In this document: in pieces, positions 1-7,779 of the stretch
Numbering within the stretch: position 1 is the first letter of the stretch
Layout: every line of letters starts with the position of its first letter
From: Mesorhizobium sp. WSM4311
GTDB lineage: Bacteria; Pseudomonadota; Alphaproteobacteria; Rhizobiales; Rhizobiaceae
Assembly (NCBI RefSeq): GCF_002295115.1
Contig: NZ_NSFV01000005.1
Span: 1 to 64,000 of the forward strand
DNA: 64,000 nt
Direction: 5' to 3'
Notes under the pieces: model-generated
Seen by the model: the letters and a program-made list of their open reading frames with translations, nothing else
The model's database searches: none
Told to the model about the DNA's origin: nothing
Program-made: the position numbers and the translations under genes

Positions 1-507
1 CAGCACCATGACCATGTCGTCGACGGCCTTGGAGATGCCGCCGGAGAAATCGCCGGCGCGGAACGCCGGCACCATGTCGTTTTCGATGATCAGCTTGGTG
101 TGCAGGTCGGTCAGCGTGCCTTCCAGCCCGTAGCCGACCTCGATGCGCATCTTGTGGTCGTTCTTGGCGACCAGCAGAAGCACGCCGTTGTTCTCGCCGG
201 CCTGGCCAAGCTTCCAGAAGCGGAACAGCCGGTTGGCGTAGGGCTCGATCTCCTCGCCGCCGAGGCTGGGGATGGTGGCGACGACGATCTGGTCGGACCC
301 CTTTGTCTCGAAATCGGCGAGCTTCTGTGTCAGCGCCGCCTTGGTGCCGGCATCGATGATGCCGGCATTGTCGACGACGCGGCCGGTCAGCGCCGGCAAT
401 TCGGCGGCGAAAACCGCGAAGCAGAACAACAGCAGCGCCAGAACGGCCAGGACAACGTGGATCGTCGGGTTGAGACGGCCGGGCCTCGGCAGGCGGCGTG
501 TCGTCAT
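1..507 (-). CDS. TPM-domain (YgcG-like) protein, second copy, 3' end cut by window
   Basis: This frame starts at an ATG four bases after the stop of the neighbouring TPM gene and runs off the left edge, so only 169 residues are visible. A basic N-terminus and a hydrophobic stretch ending in FAVFAAELPA look like a signal peptide or anchor. The TPM domain follows (VVDNAGIIDAGTKAAL, ANRLFRFWKLGQ, VGYGLEGTL). Over the TPM domain it is nearly identical to its neighbour, while the N-terminus differs. TPM proteins are membrane-associated and some are linked to membrane-protein repair or phosphatase activity; the exact role here is unknown. It is likely co-transcribed with lemA and the first TPM gene. 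Confidence 0.85.
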   Translation of the reverse strand, partial: MTTRRLPRPGRLNPTIHVVLAVLALLLFCFAVFAAELPALTGRVVDNAGIIDAGTKAALTQKLADFETKGSDQIVVATIPSLGGEEIEPYANRLFRFWKLGQAGENNGVLLLVAKNDHKMRIEVGYGLEGTLTDLHTKLIIENDMVPAFRAGDFSGGISKAVDDMVMVL

Positions 508-1239
508 GCCTTCACCAGCTTCCCGAGGAGCCGCCGCCGCCGGACGAACCGCCGCCGCCGGAAAAGCCACCGCCGCCCGAAGACCAGCCGCCGCCGGAAC
601 TGCCAGAGGACCAGCCGCCACCCGAGGAGGAGCGCCGGCCGGGCTCGAACGTCATGCCGAGCCAGCGATAGCGGCCGGGTCCAAGCTTCTTGCCGAAGAT
701 CGGCGGCAGGACGGAGGCGGCGATGCTGCCGAAGAAGATGATCGCCCAGATGCTGATGAAAATGGCGAAGAACAGGTCGTCGGAATTGAACGGCGCCTGC
801 TGGTTGCGCTTGCCGCGCGCTTCTAGCTCCTCCGGATTGCCTTCCAGCACCATGACCATGTCGTCGACGGCCTTGGAGATGCCGCCGGAGAAATCGCCGG
901 CGCGGAACGCCGGCACCATGTCGTTTTCGATGATCAGCTTGGTGTGCAGGTCGGTCAGCGTGCCTTCCAGCCCGTAGCCGACCTCGATGCGCATCTTGCG
1001 GTCGTTCTTGGCGACCAGCAGAAGCACGCCATTGTTCTCCTTGGCCTGGCCAAGCTTCCAGAAGCGGAACAGCCGGTTGGCGTAGGGCTCGATCTCCTCG
1101 CCGTCGAGGCTAGGGATGGTGGCGACGACGATCTGGTCGGAGCCCTTTGTCTCGAAATCGGCGAGCTTCTGTGTCAGCGCCGCTTTTGTGCCGGCATCGA
1201 TGATGCCGGCATTGTCGACGACGCGGCCGGTAAGCGCCG
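1..1239. repeat. Direct repeat pair from tandem gene duplication (1-395 and 845-1239)
   Basis: Bases 1-395 and 845-1239 align without gaps at an offset of 844 and differ at only about a dozen positions by eye. Both copies encode the N-terminal and middle part of a TPM domain. Similarity stops abruptly at the signal-peptide end. The left limit lies outside the window. The near identity suggests a recent duplication or ongoing gene conversion. Confidence 0.9.
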
Positions 1240-1483
1240 GCAGGTCCGCGGCGCGGGCGGCCAGGGGGAGAAAAAGCAGGCTGGCAAGAAGGCCAAGGAG
1301 GGTGAGGTAAGCGCGAGGCCCCCCTCTCTGTCCTACCGGACATCTCCCCCTCGAGGCGGGAGATTGGCAGCTTCGTTGCCGGGTCTCACTTTGAGAGGCT
1401 GAACATTGGCGAAAGCCTGGACCACGACTGATCTCCCCTTTTGAGGGGCAGATGTCTGGCAGGACAGAGGGGGGTGTTTGCAC
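512..1483 (-). CDS. TPM-domain (YgcG-like) membrane protein, first copy; start uncertain
   Basis: The product has a signal-like hydrophobic stretch (LLGLLASLLFLPLAARAA), a TPM domain, one transmembrane helix (FFAIFISIWAIIFFG) and a glycine/serine-rich C-terminal tail ending in SSGSW. This order is the standard YgcG layout. It follows lemA on the same strand, the usual rhizobial pairing. The start is a problem: between the signal-like segment and the GTG at 1483 I see no in-frame ATG, GTG or TTG, and that 5' stretch is a palindromic intergenic repeat. The native start may have been replaced by the repeat. The reading frame is open through the repeat, so a repeat-encoded N-terminal extension is possible; a lost start codon is the alternative. 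Confidence 0.75.
   Translation of the reverse strand: MQTPPSVLPDICPSKGEISRGPGFRQCSASQSETRQRSCQSPASRGRCPVGQRGGPRAYLTLLGLLASLLFLPLAARAADLPALTGRVVDNAGIIDAGTKAALTQKLADFETKGSDQIVVATIPSLDGEEIEPYANRLFRFWKLGQAKENNGVLLLVAKNDRKMRIEVGYGLEGTLTDLHTKLIIENDMVPAFRAGDFSGGISKAVDDMVMVLEGNPEELEARGKRNQQAPFNSDDLFFAIFISIWAIIFFGSIAASVLPPIFGKKLGPGRYRWLGMTFEPGRRSSSGGGWSSGSSGGGWSSGGGGFSGGGGSSGGGGSSGSW
1319..1474. repeat. RIME-like palindromic intergenic repeat, family A, copy 1
   Basis: Two arms of about 45 bases, beginning CCCCCTCTCTGTCC and ending GGACAGAGGGGGG, are imperfect inverted copies separated by about 65 bases. The same arms occur at 29386-29541. Such mosaic palindromes are known from rhizobial intergenic DNA. 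This copy lies between lemA and the first TPM gene and covers the region where the TPM start codon should be. Confidence 0.8.
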
Positions 1484-1531
1484 GCCAGCGGTCCGTCTTG
1501 TGGCAAAGAGACGCTCAGCCGATTTCGCGAA

Positions 1532-2170
1532 TTATCCGCCCTGTTTCGTGCCAAAATCGACCTTCGGCGGCTGCATCTTGTCTTCGTCTACGGTGAAGTT
1601 GGCGAAGGGCTCGTTGCCGCGGAACCAGAAGGTCGCCCACAGCACCGACGGGAAGGTCTTCAGCGTCAGATTGTAGTCCCTGACCGCCTGGATGTAGTCG
1701 CGCCGTGCCACCGCGATGCGGTTCTCGGTGCCCTCGAGCTGGGCCTGCAGCGCCAGAAAATTCTGGTTGGCCTTGAGGTCGGGATAGGCCTCCGACACCG
1801 CGATCAGCCGCGACAGCGCGCTGGTCAGCCCGGCCTGGGCATCCTGGAACTTCTTGAGGGCCTCGGGATCCTTCAGCGTTTCCGGCGTCACCGTGATCTG
1901 CGTGGCCTTGGCGCGCGCCTCGACCACCGCATCCAGCGTGTCCTTTTCATGCGAGGCATAGCCTTTGACCGTCTCGACCAGATTGGGGATAAGGTCGGCG
2001 CGGCGCTGATACTGGTTCAGCACCTCGCTCCAGGCCGCCCTGGCGTTTTCCTCCGCTGTCGGGATCGTGTTGTAGCCGCAGCCGGCAAGCAGCGGCAGCA
2101 TGATTGCCATCATCAGGAAGGCGAGCAGCGTGCGGAATGGCGATGGTCGAGCAAGGCGCTGGGCAAGCAT
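1532..2170 (-). CDS. LemA family lipoprotein
   Basis: The 212-residue product starts with a basic N-terminus and hydrophobic helix ending in a lipobox, LLAGC with Cys31, which predicts a lipid-anchored envelope protein. The rest is the helical LemA domain (QYQRRADLIPNLVETVKGYA, VARRDYIQAVRDYN). The ATG at 2170 is chosen because GAGGGA sits seven bases before it; upstream in-frame codons lack this. LemA proteins are of unclear function but are commonly paired with TPM-domain genes, as here, where two follow on the same strand. Confidence 0.92.
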   Translation of the reverse strand: MLAQRLARPSPFRTLLAFLMMAIMLPLLAGCGYNTIPTAEENARAAWSEVLNQYQRRADLIPNLVETVKGYASHEKDTLDAVVEARAKATQITVTPETLKDPEALKKFQDAQAGLTSALSRLIAVSEAYPDLKANQNFLALQAQLEGTENRIAVARRDYIQAVRDYNLTLKTFPSVLWATFWFRGNEPFANFTVDEDKMQPPKVDFGTKQGG

Positions 2171-2333
2171 GATGGGGTCCCTCGATAGAAGTTGCATGCG
2201 AAGCATTACCACAATCGGCGCGCAAGAAAACGGCCTCGGCCTCTGGACCAGCGACGGCATCCATCGCCTTGCCGCAAGGCCCTGTGATTGGCCGCGCGAA
2301 CGCGATAAGGTCCGGTCAAAACGGGATATCATC

Positions 2334-2585
2334 ATGGCGCAACGCCAGGACAGCGACAGGGAATCGCGCCGCATCCTCGAGCGCGTCGCGCGGGAGACCG
2401 ATCCAGCCGGTACCTCCTTGGTGGCGCGGACGACGAAAGGCGTGCGCGACCATGTCTCCGCCGCCGATGCCGACCGCACCGATCCGATCGAGGTCTGGGG
2501 CACACGCATTGGCAGGATACTCGGCCTGCTTCTGGCGCTGGGCCTGATGGTCTGGCTCGTGCTTTTCCTCATCCGGGACAGCTAG
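2334..2585 (+). CDS. Small single-pass membrane protein, unknown function
   Basis: This 83-residue protein has a charged, arginine- and aspartate-rich N-terminal half and one C-terminal transmembrane helix (GLLLALGLMVWLVLFLI) ending in RDS. The start ATG at 2334 has GGGA about ten bases upstream. It is divergent from lemA and 13 bases upstream of the pyridoxal kinase gene, so it may share that transcript. I do not recognise a characterised family; the layout suggests a cytosolic domain anchored in the inner membrane. Confidence 0.7.
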   Translation: MAQRQDSDRESRRILERVARETDPAGTSLVARTTKGVRDHVSAADADRTDPIEVWGTRIGRILGLLLALGLMVWLVLFLIRDS

Positions 2586-2598
2586 GAATCAAAAAACA

Positions 2599-3483
2599 AT
2601 GAGCGCCGAAAAACCCGACGCGCCGCGTGCGGTCATCGTCATTTCCAGCCATGTCGCCCGTGGCTCGGTCGGCAATCGTGCCGCCGTCTTTGCGCTGGAG
2701 ACCCTGGGCTTTCCGGTCTGGGCGGTGCCGACGGTCATCCTGCCCTGGCATCCCGGCCATGGGCGGGCGACGCGCATCGTGCCGCCGCTCGACCAGTTCA
2801 AGGCGCTGATGGCCGATCTGGAGCGCGCGCCATGGCTGGGCGAGGTCGGCGCGGTGCTGTCGGGCTATCTCGGCGAGGCCGGCCAGGCCGAGGCCGTCGC
2901 CTCGCTGGTCGCCGCTGTCAAGGCCAGGACGTCCGATGCCGTCTATATCTGCGATCCGGTGATGGGCGATTCCGGCGGCCTCTATGTGCCCGAGCCCATC
3001 GCCGCCGCCATGCGCGACCGACTGATGCCGATCGCCGACATCGCCACCCCCAACCGCTACGAGCTGGAATGGATGGCCGGCACGCCGCTGCCCGATCTGA
3101 AATCGGTGATCGCGGCAGCACTCCATGCCGGGCCGTCGACGATGCTGGTCACTTCGGCACAATCGATGATGATTGGCGGCACCGGCAATCTGCTGCTCGA
3201 CGGCACCCAGGCGCTGCTGGCCGAACATCGCCTGATCGACAAGCCGCCGAACGGCCTGGGTGATCTGACGGCGGCCGTCTACCTCGCCCGCATCCTTTCC
3301 GGCCAGCCGCCGATCAAGGCGCTGCAATCGACCACCGCGGCGGTCTACGAGATCCTGGCGCGCACGGCAAAGCGCGGCGGCGACGAGCTGCAACTCGAAA
3401 CCGACGCCCAGAGCCTGTCGCAGCCGATGGCCATGGTGCAGCTGCGCCATCTCACGCATCCGGGGCGGGACCGCCGGGCGTGA
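2599..3483 (+). CDS. pdxY: Pyridoxal kinase, PdxY type
   Basis: The 294-residue product matches PdxY-type kinases of the ribokinase fold, which phosphorylate pyridoxal to pyridoxal 5'-phosphate in the B6 salvage pathway. Visible signatures are the N-terminal SSHVARGSVGNRAA segment, YICDPVMGDSGGLYV in the middle and the C-terminal anion-hole motif GLGDLTAA with the likely catalytic Asp222. Length is normal for the family. Its stop overlaps the GTG start of the next gene, so the two are translationally coupled. Confidence 0.9.
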   Translation: MSAEKPDAPRAVIVISSHVARGSVGNRAAVFALETLGFPVWAVPTVILPWHPGHGRATRIVPPLDQFKALMADLERAPWLGEVGAVLSGYLGEAGQAEAVASLVAAVKARTSDAVYICDPVMGDSGGLYVPEPIAAAMRDRLMPIADIATPNRYELEWMAGTPLPDLKSVIAAALHAGPSTMLVTSAQSMMIGGTGNLLLDGTQALLAEHRLIDKPPNGLGDLTAAVYLARILSGQPPIKALQSTTAAVYEILARTAKRGGDELQLETDAQSLSQPMAMVQLRHLTHPGRDRRA

Positions 3484-4250
3484 ATTCGGCCGGGGCGGTG
3501 CTGGTCGGCGCCGACGGCTGCAAGGCCGGCTGGATCGCCGTGCGGCGCGGGCCCGGTTCAGCGCCCTCGGTTGAAATCTTCCCCAGTTTCGCGGCGCTGC
3601 TCGCGGCAACTCCCGACGATGCGATTGTCGCCGTCGACATGCCGATCGGCCTGCCCGAATTCTCCAGCAAGGGCGGCCGCGGACCGGAGGCGCTGGTCAG
3701 GCCGCAGCTTGGCGCGCGCCAGTCCAGCGTCTTTTCGATCCCGTCCCGCGCAGCGCTCTATGCCGACACCAGCGACTTCACCACTATCGAAGCCTGGTAT
3801 GCCGCGCATCGCAGGGCAAGCGAGGTGGCAAGGGCCACATCCGACCCGCCGCGCGGCGTTTCCATCCAGGCCTTCGGCATCTTCTCGAAGATCCGCGAGA
3901 TCGACGCCCTGCTGATCGCGCGGCCCGATCTGCGCGGCCGCGTCTTCGAATCGCATCCGGAAGTCGCCTTCTGCCGCCTGAATGGCGACCGGGCCATGCG
4001 GCTGCCGAACAAGATCAAGGGCAGCGTCAATGCGGCCGGCATGGAAGAACGCAAGGCGCTGCTTTGCCGGCACGGCTATGCCATGGACTTCCTCGACCAG
4101 CCGCCGCCGCGTGGCGCGGCCGCCGACGATTTCCTCGATGCGGCGGTCATGATGCTGATCGCCGGGCGCATCGCCAGCGGCAGCGCGAGGCCATTTCCCA
4201 ACCCGCCACTCGCTGACGGTTTTGGCATACCGGTCGCCATCTGGGCATGA
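3480..4250 (+). CDS. DUF429 family protein (predicted RNase H-like nuclease)
   Basis: The 256-residue product begins with GTG at 3480, overlapping the pdxY stop as GTGA. It has the DUF429 hallmarks: VGADGCKAGWIAV near the N-terminus, VAVDMPIGLPE, FESHPEVAFCRLNG and a C-terminal DDFLDAAVM segment. The acidic residues in these motifs fit the proposed RNase H-like fold, but no substrate is established. Function in B6 metabolism is not implied by the overlap alone. Confidence 0.85.
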   Translation: MNSAGAVLVGADGCKAGWIAVRRGPGSAPSVEIFPSFAALLAATPDDAIVAVDMPIGLPEFSSKGGRGPEALVRPQLGARQSSVFSIPSRAALYADTSDFTTIEAWYAAHRRASEVARATSDPPRGVSIQAFGIFSKIREIDALLIARPDLRGRVFESHPEVAFCRLNGDRAMRLPNKIKGSVNAAGMEERKALLCRHGYAMDFLDQPPPRGAAADDFLDAAVMMLIAGRIASGSARPFPNPPLADGFGIPVAIWA

Positions 4251-4397
4251 CAATGTCGGCGGACCTCCCGCTTATGTGCATGGCGTTTATGACCAGCCCC
4301 AACAATTCTGCATTGCTCGCAACGGGCTTTTGCCGCTAGAGGCTTTCTCGACCGCAACGAGCTGCCGCCTCCAACCCCGGAAAGGCCTTAGCCGCCC

Positions 4398-5042
4398 ATG
4401 CCTCATCTCCCCGATCACCTCCTCGCCGGCTATCGCAATTTCATGAATGGCCGCTACCTCACCGAGAGCGGCCGCTACCGCGAGCTCGCGCGCGAGGGGC
4501 AGGCCCCCGAGACGATGATCGTCGCCTGTTGCGACTCCCGCTCGGCCCCCGAAGCGATCTTCGACGCCGGGCCGGGCGAACTCTTCGTGCTGCGCAATGT
4601 CGGCAATCTGGTGCCGCCCTACGAGCCGGACGGCGAGTTCCATTCGACCTCGGCGGCGCTCGAATTCGCGGTGCAGAGCCTCAAGGTCAAGAACATCGTC
4701 GTCATGGGCCATGGCCGCTGCGGCGGCATCCGCGCCGCGCTCGACCCCAATGCCGCGCCGCTGTCGCCCGGCGACTTCATCGGCAAATGGATGAGCCTGA
4801 TCGCGCCTGCCGCCGAAACGGTCTCCTCCAGCACCTTCATGACGGCGGTGGAGCGCCAGACAGCGCTTGAACGCATCTCGATCCGCTATTCCATCGCCAA
4901 CCTCCGGACTTTTCCTTGTGTCTCGATCCTCGAGGGCAAGGGGCGGCTGTCGCTGCACGGGGCCTGGTTCGACATTTCGACCGGTGAGCTCTGGGTGATG
5001 AACAAGGAAACCGGCGATTTCGAGCGGCCGGTGCCGGAATGA
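4398..5042 (+). CDS. Beta-class carbonic anhydrase
   Basis: This 214-residue protein carries the beta-carbonic anhydrase zinc and dyad residues: CCDSR with Cys45, Asp46 and Arg48, and GHGRCGG with His105 and Cys108. It interconverts CO2 and bicarbonate, normally in the cytoplasm as oligomers. Length is typical and there is no signal peptide. The stop overlaps the start of the following secreted protein gene as ATGA. Confidence 0.95.
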   Translation: MPHLPDHLLAGYRNFMNGRYLTESGRYRELAREGQAPETMIVACCDSRSAPEAIFDAGPGELFVLRNVGNLVPPYEPDGEFHSTSAALEFAVQSLKVKNIVVMGHGRCGGIRAALDPNAAPLSPGDFIGKWMSLIAPAAETVSSSTFMTAVERQTALERISIRYSIANLRTFPCVSILEGKGRLSLHGAWFDISTGELWVMNKETGDFERPVPE

Positions 5043-5473
5043 GCGGTAAGGCGCGCCCGGTGAGCAACGTCCGGTCGGCCGTCTTCACCGCCGCCGCACT
5101 CCTGATAGCGATCATTGCCGCGCGCGCCGATGACGGCGCCATCATCAGCCGCTGGTATTCGGCGCTGCTGGTCGCCGACCGCACCGAACTCGCCGACCTG
5201 CTTGCCGACGACGTCCGCATCAAGCTCGGAGACCTTGGCGTCGTCCAGAGCAAGCAGGAATTCATCGCCGCGCTCGACGAATGGAAAGGCGCGGTTGCGG
5301 GCGCTGAGATCCGCCACCGCATCGAGAAGAGCGAGGGCGGCATCACCACGGTGATCGCCTGCTACGACTTCCCGGACAATGACATGCTGATGCAGGAAAC
5401 CTTCGCGGTGGCCGGCAATCGCATCACCGCCAGCTCGCAAGCGGCCATCGCCGAAAACTGCGAAGCCTATTGA
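5039..5473 (+). CDS. Secreted NTF2/SnoaL-like protein, unknown function
   Basis: The 144-residue product has a predicted signal peptide (AVFTAAALLIAIIAARADD). The remainder has an NTF2-like pattern: ISRWYSALLVADRTELADLL, LKLGDLG-type strand, then alternating strands ending in ASSQAAIAENCEAY. Such cone-shaped folds bind small molecules or act as enzymes; no catalytic residues can be assigned. Four-base overlap with the carbonic anhydrase gene indicates translational coupling, which hints at, but does not prove, a related role. Confidence 0.7.
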   Translation: MSGKARPVSNVRSAVFTAAALLIAIIAARADDGAIISRWYSALLVADRTELADLLADDVRIKLGDLGVVQSKQEFIAALDEWKGAVAGAEIRHRIEKSEGGITTVIACYDFPDNDMLMQETFAVAGNRITASSQAAIAENCEAY

Positions 5474-5565
5474 GGCGGATCGGCCAGCTGCCATATTGCG
5501 GCCTCGTGGGCCGCGCCCTACATCGGTGACACTCCCTCCTCCTTGATGCCAGCGAAAGACCCTCC

Positions 5566-7620
5566 ATGCCCTCCACGAAAGCCGTCGACCTCGCCGCCCA
5601 TCCGCTGACCGCGTGGCAGGGACCGCTCGGCCTGCCCGATTTCGCCCATATCGGCGACGGTGATTTTTCCGCGGTCTTCGACGCGGCGCTGAAGGCGCAT
5701 GAGGCGGAGATCGACGCGATCGCCGGCAACAAGGATGCGCCGACCATCGACAACACCCTTGCCGCGCTCGAACTCGGCGGCGAGGCGCTCGATCAAGTCT
5801 CGTCGATCTTCTGGTGCCGCGCCGGCGCCTACACCAACGAGACCATCCAGGCGCTGGAGCGCGACATCTCGCCGAAGATGTCCAGGCACTTTTCGGCGAT
5901 CTCGATGAACGAGAAGCTGTTTGCCCGCATCGACGACCTCTACCAGCGCCGCGAGAGCCTCGGCCTCGACGCCGAGACGCTGCGGGTGCTGGAGAAGACC
6001 TGGAAGGGTTTTGTCCGCTCCGGCGCCAACCTCGACGCCGAAGGCAAGAAGCGGCTCGCCAAGATCAATGAGGAGCTGTCGTCGCTCGGTACGGCTTTCG
6101 GCCAGAACGTGCTGGCCGACGAGCGCGACTGGGCGCTGTTCCTCGACGAGGCCGACCTTGCCGGCCTGCCGGATTTCCTGAAAAGCTCGATGGCCGAGGC
6201 GGCCGAGATGCGCGGCCAGAAGGGGCGCTACGCCGTCACTTTGTCGCGCTCGATCTATGAGCCGTTCACGACCTTCTCGGAACGCCGCGACCTGCGCGAG
6301 ATCGCCTTCAAAGCCTTCACCATGCGCGGCCAGAATGGCGGCGCCAGCGACAACACCGAAGTGGTGCGCGACATGCTGAAACTGCGCGCCGAAAAGGCCG
6401 GGCTGCTCGGCTACGCCTCCTTCGCCGCGCTGAAGCTCGACGACACCATGGCCAAGACGCCGAAGGCGGTGCACGACCTGCTCGATCCCGTCTGGGAAAA
6501 GGCGCTGGAAAAGGCCGCCGCCGACCAGAAGGAATTGGAGCGGCTGGCGGCGCAAGCCGGCAGCAACGAGAAATTCGCCGCCTGGGACTGGCGCTTCTAC
6601 CAGGAGAAGCTGCGCGCGGAAAAATTCGCTTTCGACGAGGCGGAACTGAAACCCTATCTGCAGCTCGACCGGGTGATCGACGCCTGCTTCGACGTCGCGA
6701 CCAAACTGTTCGGCATCACCTTCGAGGAGAAGAAGGGCATCACCGCCTGGCACCCCGACGCGCGCGTCTTCGTGGTGACAAATGCCGATGGCACAGAGCG
6801 TGCCTTGTTCCTCGCCGATTATTTCGCGCGGCCCTCGAAGCGTTCCGGCGCCTGGATGAGCGCGCTGAAGTCCGGCTATAAACTCGGCCACGGCTCGAAG
6901 CCGGTTATCTACAACATCATGAACTTCGCCAAGCCGCCGGCCGGCGAGCCGGCCCTGCTCTCGGTCGACGAGGCGAAGACACTGTTCCACGAATTCGGCC
7001 ATGCGCTGCACGGCATGCTGACCGACGTCACCTGGCCGTCAGTTGCAGGCACTTCGGTCAGCCGCGATTTCGTCGAACTGCCCTCCCAGCTCTACGAGCA
7101 CTGGCTGACGGTGCCGGCCGTGCTTGAAAAGCACGCGCTGCACGTCAAGACCGGCAAGCCGATGCCGAAGGCGCTGCTCGACAAGATGCTGGCCACGCGT
7201 ACTTTCGGCGCCGGCTTCGCCACGGTGGAATTCACGTCTTCCGCCTTGATGGACATGGCCTATCACGCCCGGCCCGAGGCGCCGGCGGAACCGCTTCGTT
7301 TCGAAGCCGAAACGTTGGAAGAACTCCACATGCCCGACACCATTGCGATGCGCCACCGCACCCCGCATTTCGGCCATGTCTTCTCGGGCGACGGCTATTC
7401 GGCCGGCTACTATTCCTACATGTGGTCGGAAGTGCTGGACGCCGACGCCTTCGCCGCCTTCGAGGAGACTGGCGATCCCTTCAACCCGGCACTGGCCGAA
7501 AGGCTGCGCAAGAACATCTACGCCGCTGGCGGCTCGAAGGACCCCGAGGAGCTTTACACGGCGTTTCGCGGCAAGATGCCTTCGCCGGAAGCGATGATGG
7601 TGAAGCGCGGATTGGTGTAG
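5566..7620 (+). CDS. dcp: M3 family zinc peptidase, Dcp-like peptidyl dipeptidase
   Basis: At 684 residues it matches the length of Dcp and PrlC. The zinc motif HEFGH starts at His475, followed by ALHGML and then GTSVSRDFVELPSQ, a pattern closer to peptidyl-dipeptidase Dcp than to oligopeptidase A. The C-terminal segment GYSAGYYSYMWSEVLDADAF is also typical. The enzyme would degrade short peptides in the cytoplasm. It is convergent with the M81 metallopeptidase gene, with a palindromic repeat between them. Confidence 0.93.
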   Translation: MPSTKAVDLAAHPLTAWQGPLGLPDFAHIGDGDFSAVFDAALKAHEAEIDAIAGNKDAPTIDNTLAALELGGEALDQVSSIFWCRAGAYTNETIQALERDISPKMSRHFSAISMNEKLFARIDDLYQRRESLGLDAETLRVLEKTWKGFVRSGANLDAEGKKRLAKINEELSSLGTAFGQNVLADERDWALFLDEADLAGLPDFLKSSMAEAAEMRGQKGRYAVTLSRSIYEPFTTFSERRDLREIAFKAFTMRGQNGGASDNTEVVRDMLKLRAEKAGLLGYASFAALKLDDTMAKTPKAVHDLLDPVWEKALEKAAADQKELERLAAQAGSNEKFAAWDWRFYQEKLRAEKFAFDEAELKPYLQLDRVIDACFDVATKLFGITFEEKKGITAWHPDARVFVVTNADGTERALFLADYFARPSKRSGAWMSALKSGYKLGHGSKPVIYNIMNFAKPPAGEPALLSVDEAKTLFHEFGHALHGMLTDVTWPSVAGTSVSRDFVELPSQLYEHWLTVPAVLEKHALHVKTGKPMPKALLDKMLATRTFGAGFATVEFTSSALMDMAYHARPEAPAEPLRFEAETLEELHMPDTIAMRHRTPHFGHVFSGDGYSAGYYSYMWSEVLDADAFAAFEETGDPFNPALAERLRKNIYAAGGSKDPEELYTAFRGKMPSPEAMMVKRGLV

Positions 7621-7628
7621 CACCTCTT

Positions 7629-7772
7629 CCTTCTCCCCTTGTGGGAGAAGGTGGATCGGCGCGCAGCGCCGAGACGGATGAGGGGTATTCCAGGGAACAC
7701 CAACGCCTCACTCCGCTGGAGCACCCCTCATCCGTCGCCTTCGGCGACACCTTCTCCCACAAGGGGAGAAGG
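7629..7772. repeat. RIME-like palindromic repeat, family B
   Basis: Arms beginning CCTTCTCCCCTTGTGGGAGA and ending with its inverse flank GACGGATGAGGGGT and ACCCCTCATCCGTC, giving a long imperfect palindrome of about 145 bases. Smaller internal hairpins are present. It fills the space between two convergent genes, so transcripts from both sides would carry a strong stem-loop at their 3' ends. Confidence 0.85.
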
Positions 7773-7779
7773 GAGAACC

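Noticed and set aside
5518..7011. 497-codon frame antisense to the M3 peptidase gene
   Set aside because: Shadow of the real gene; no start support and no motifs.
7629..7772. CRISPR array or insertion-sequence ends
   Set aside because: The repeats are inverted mosaic palindromes without spacers, target duplications or transposase genes.
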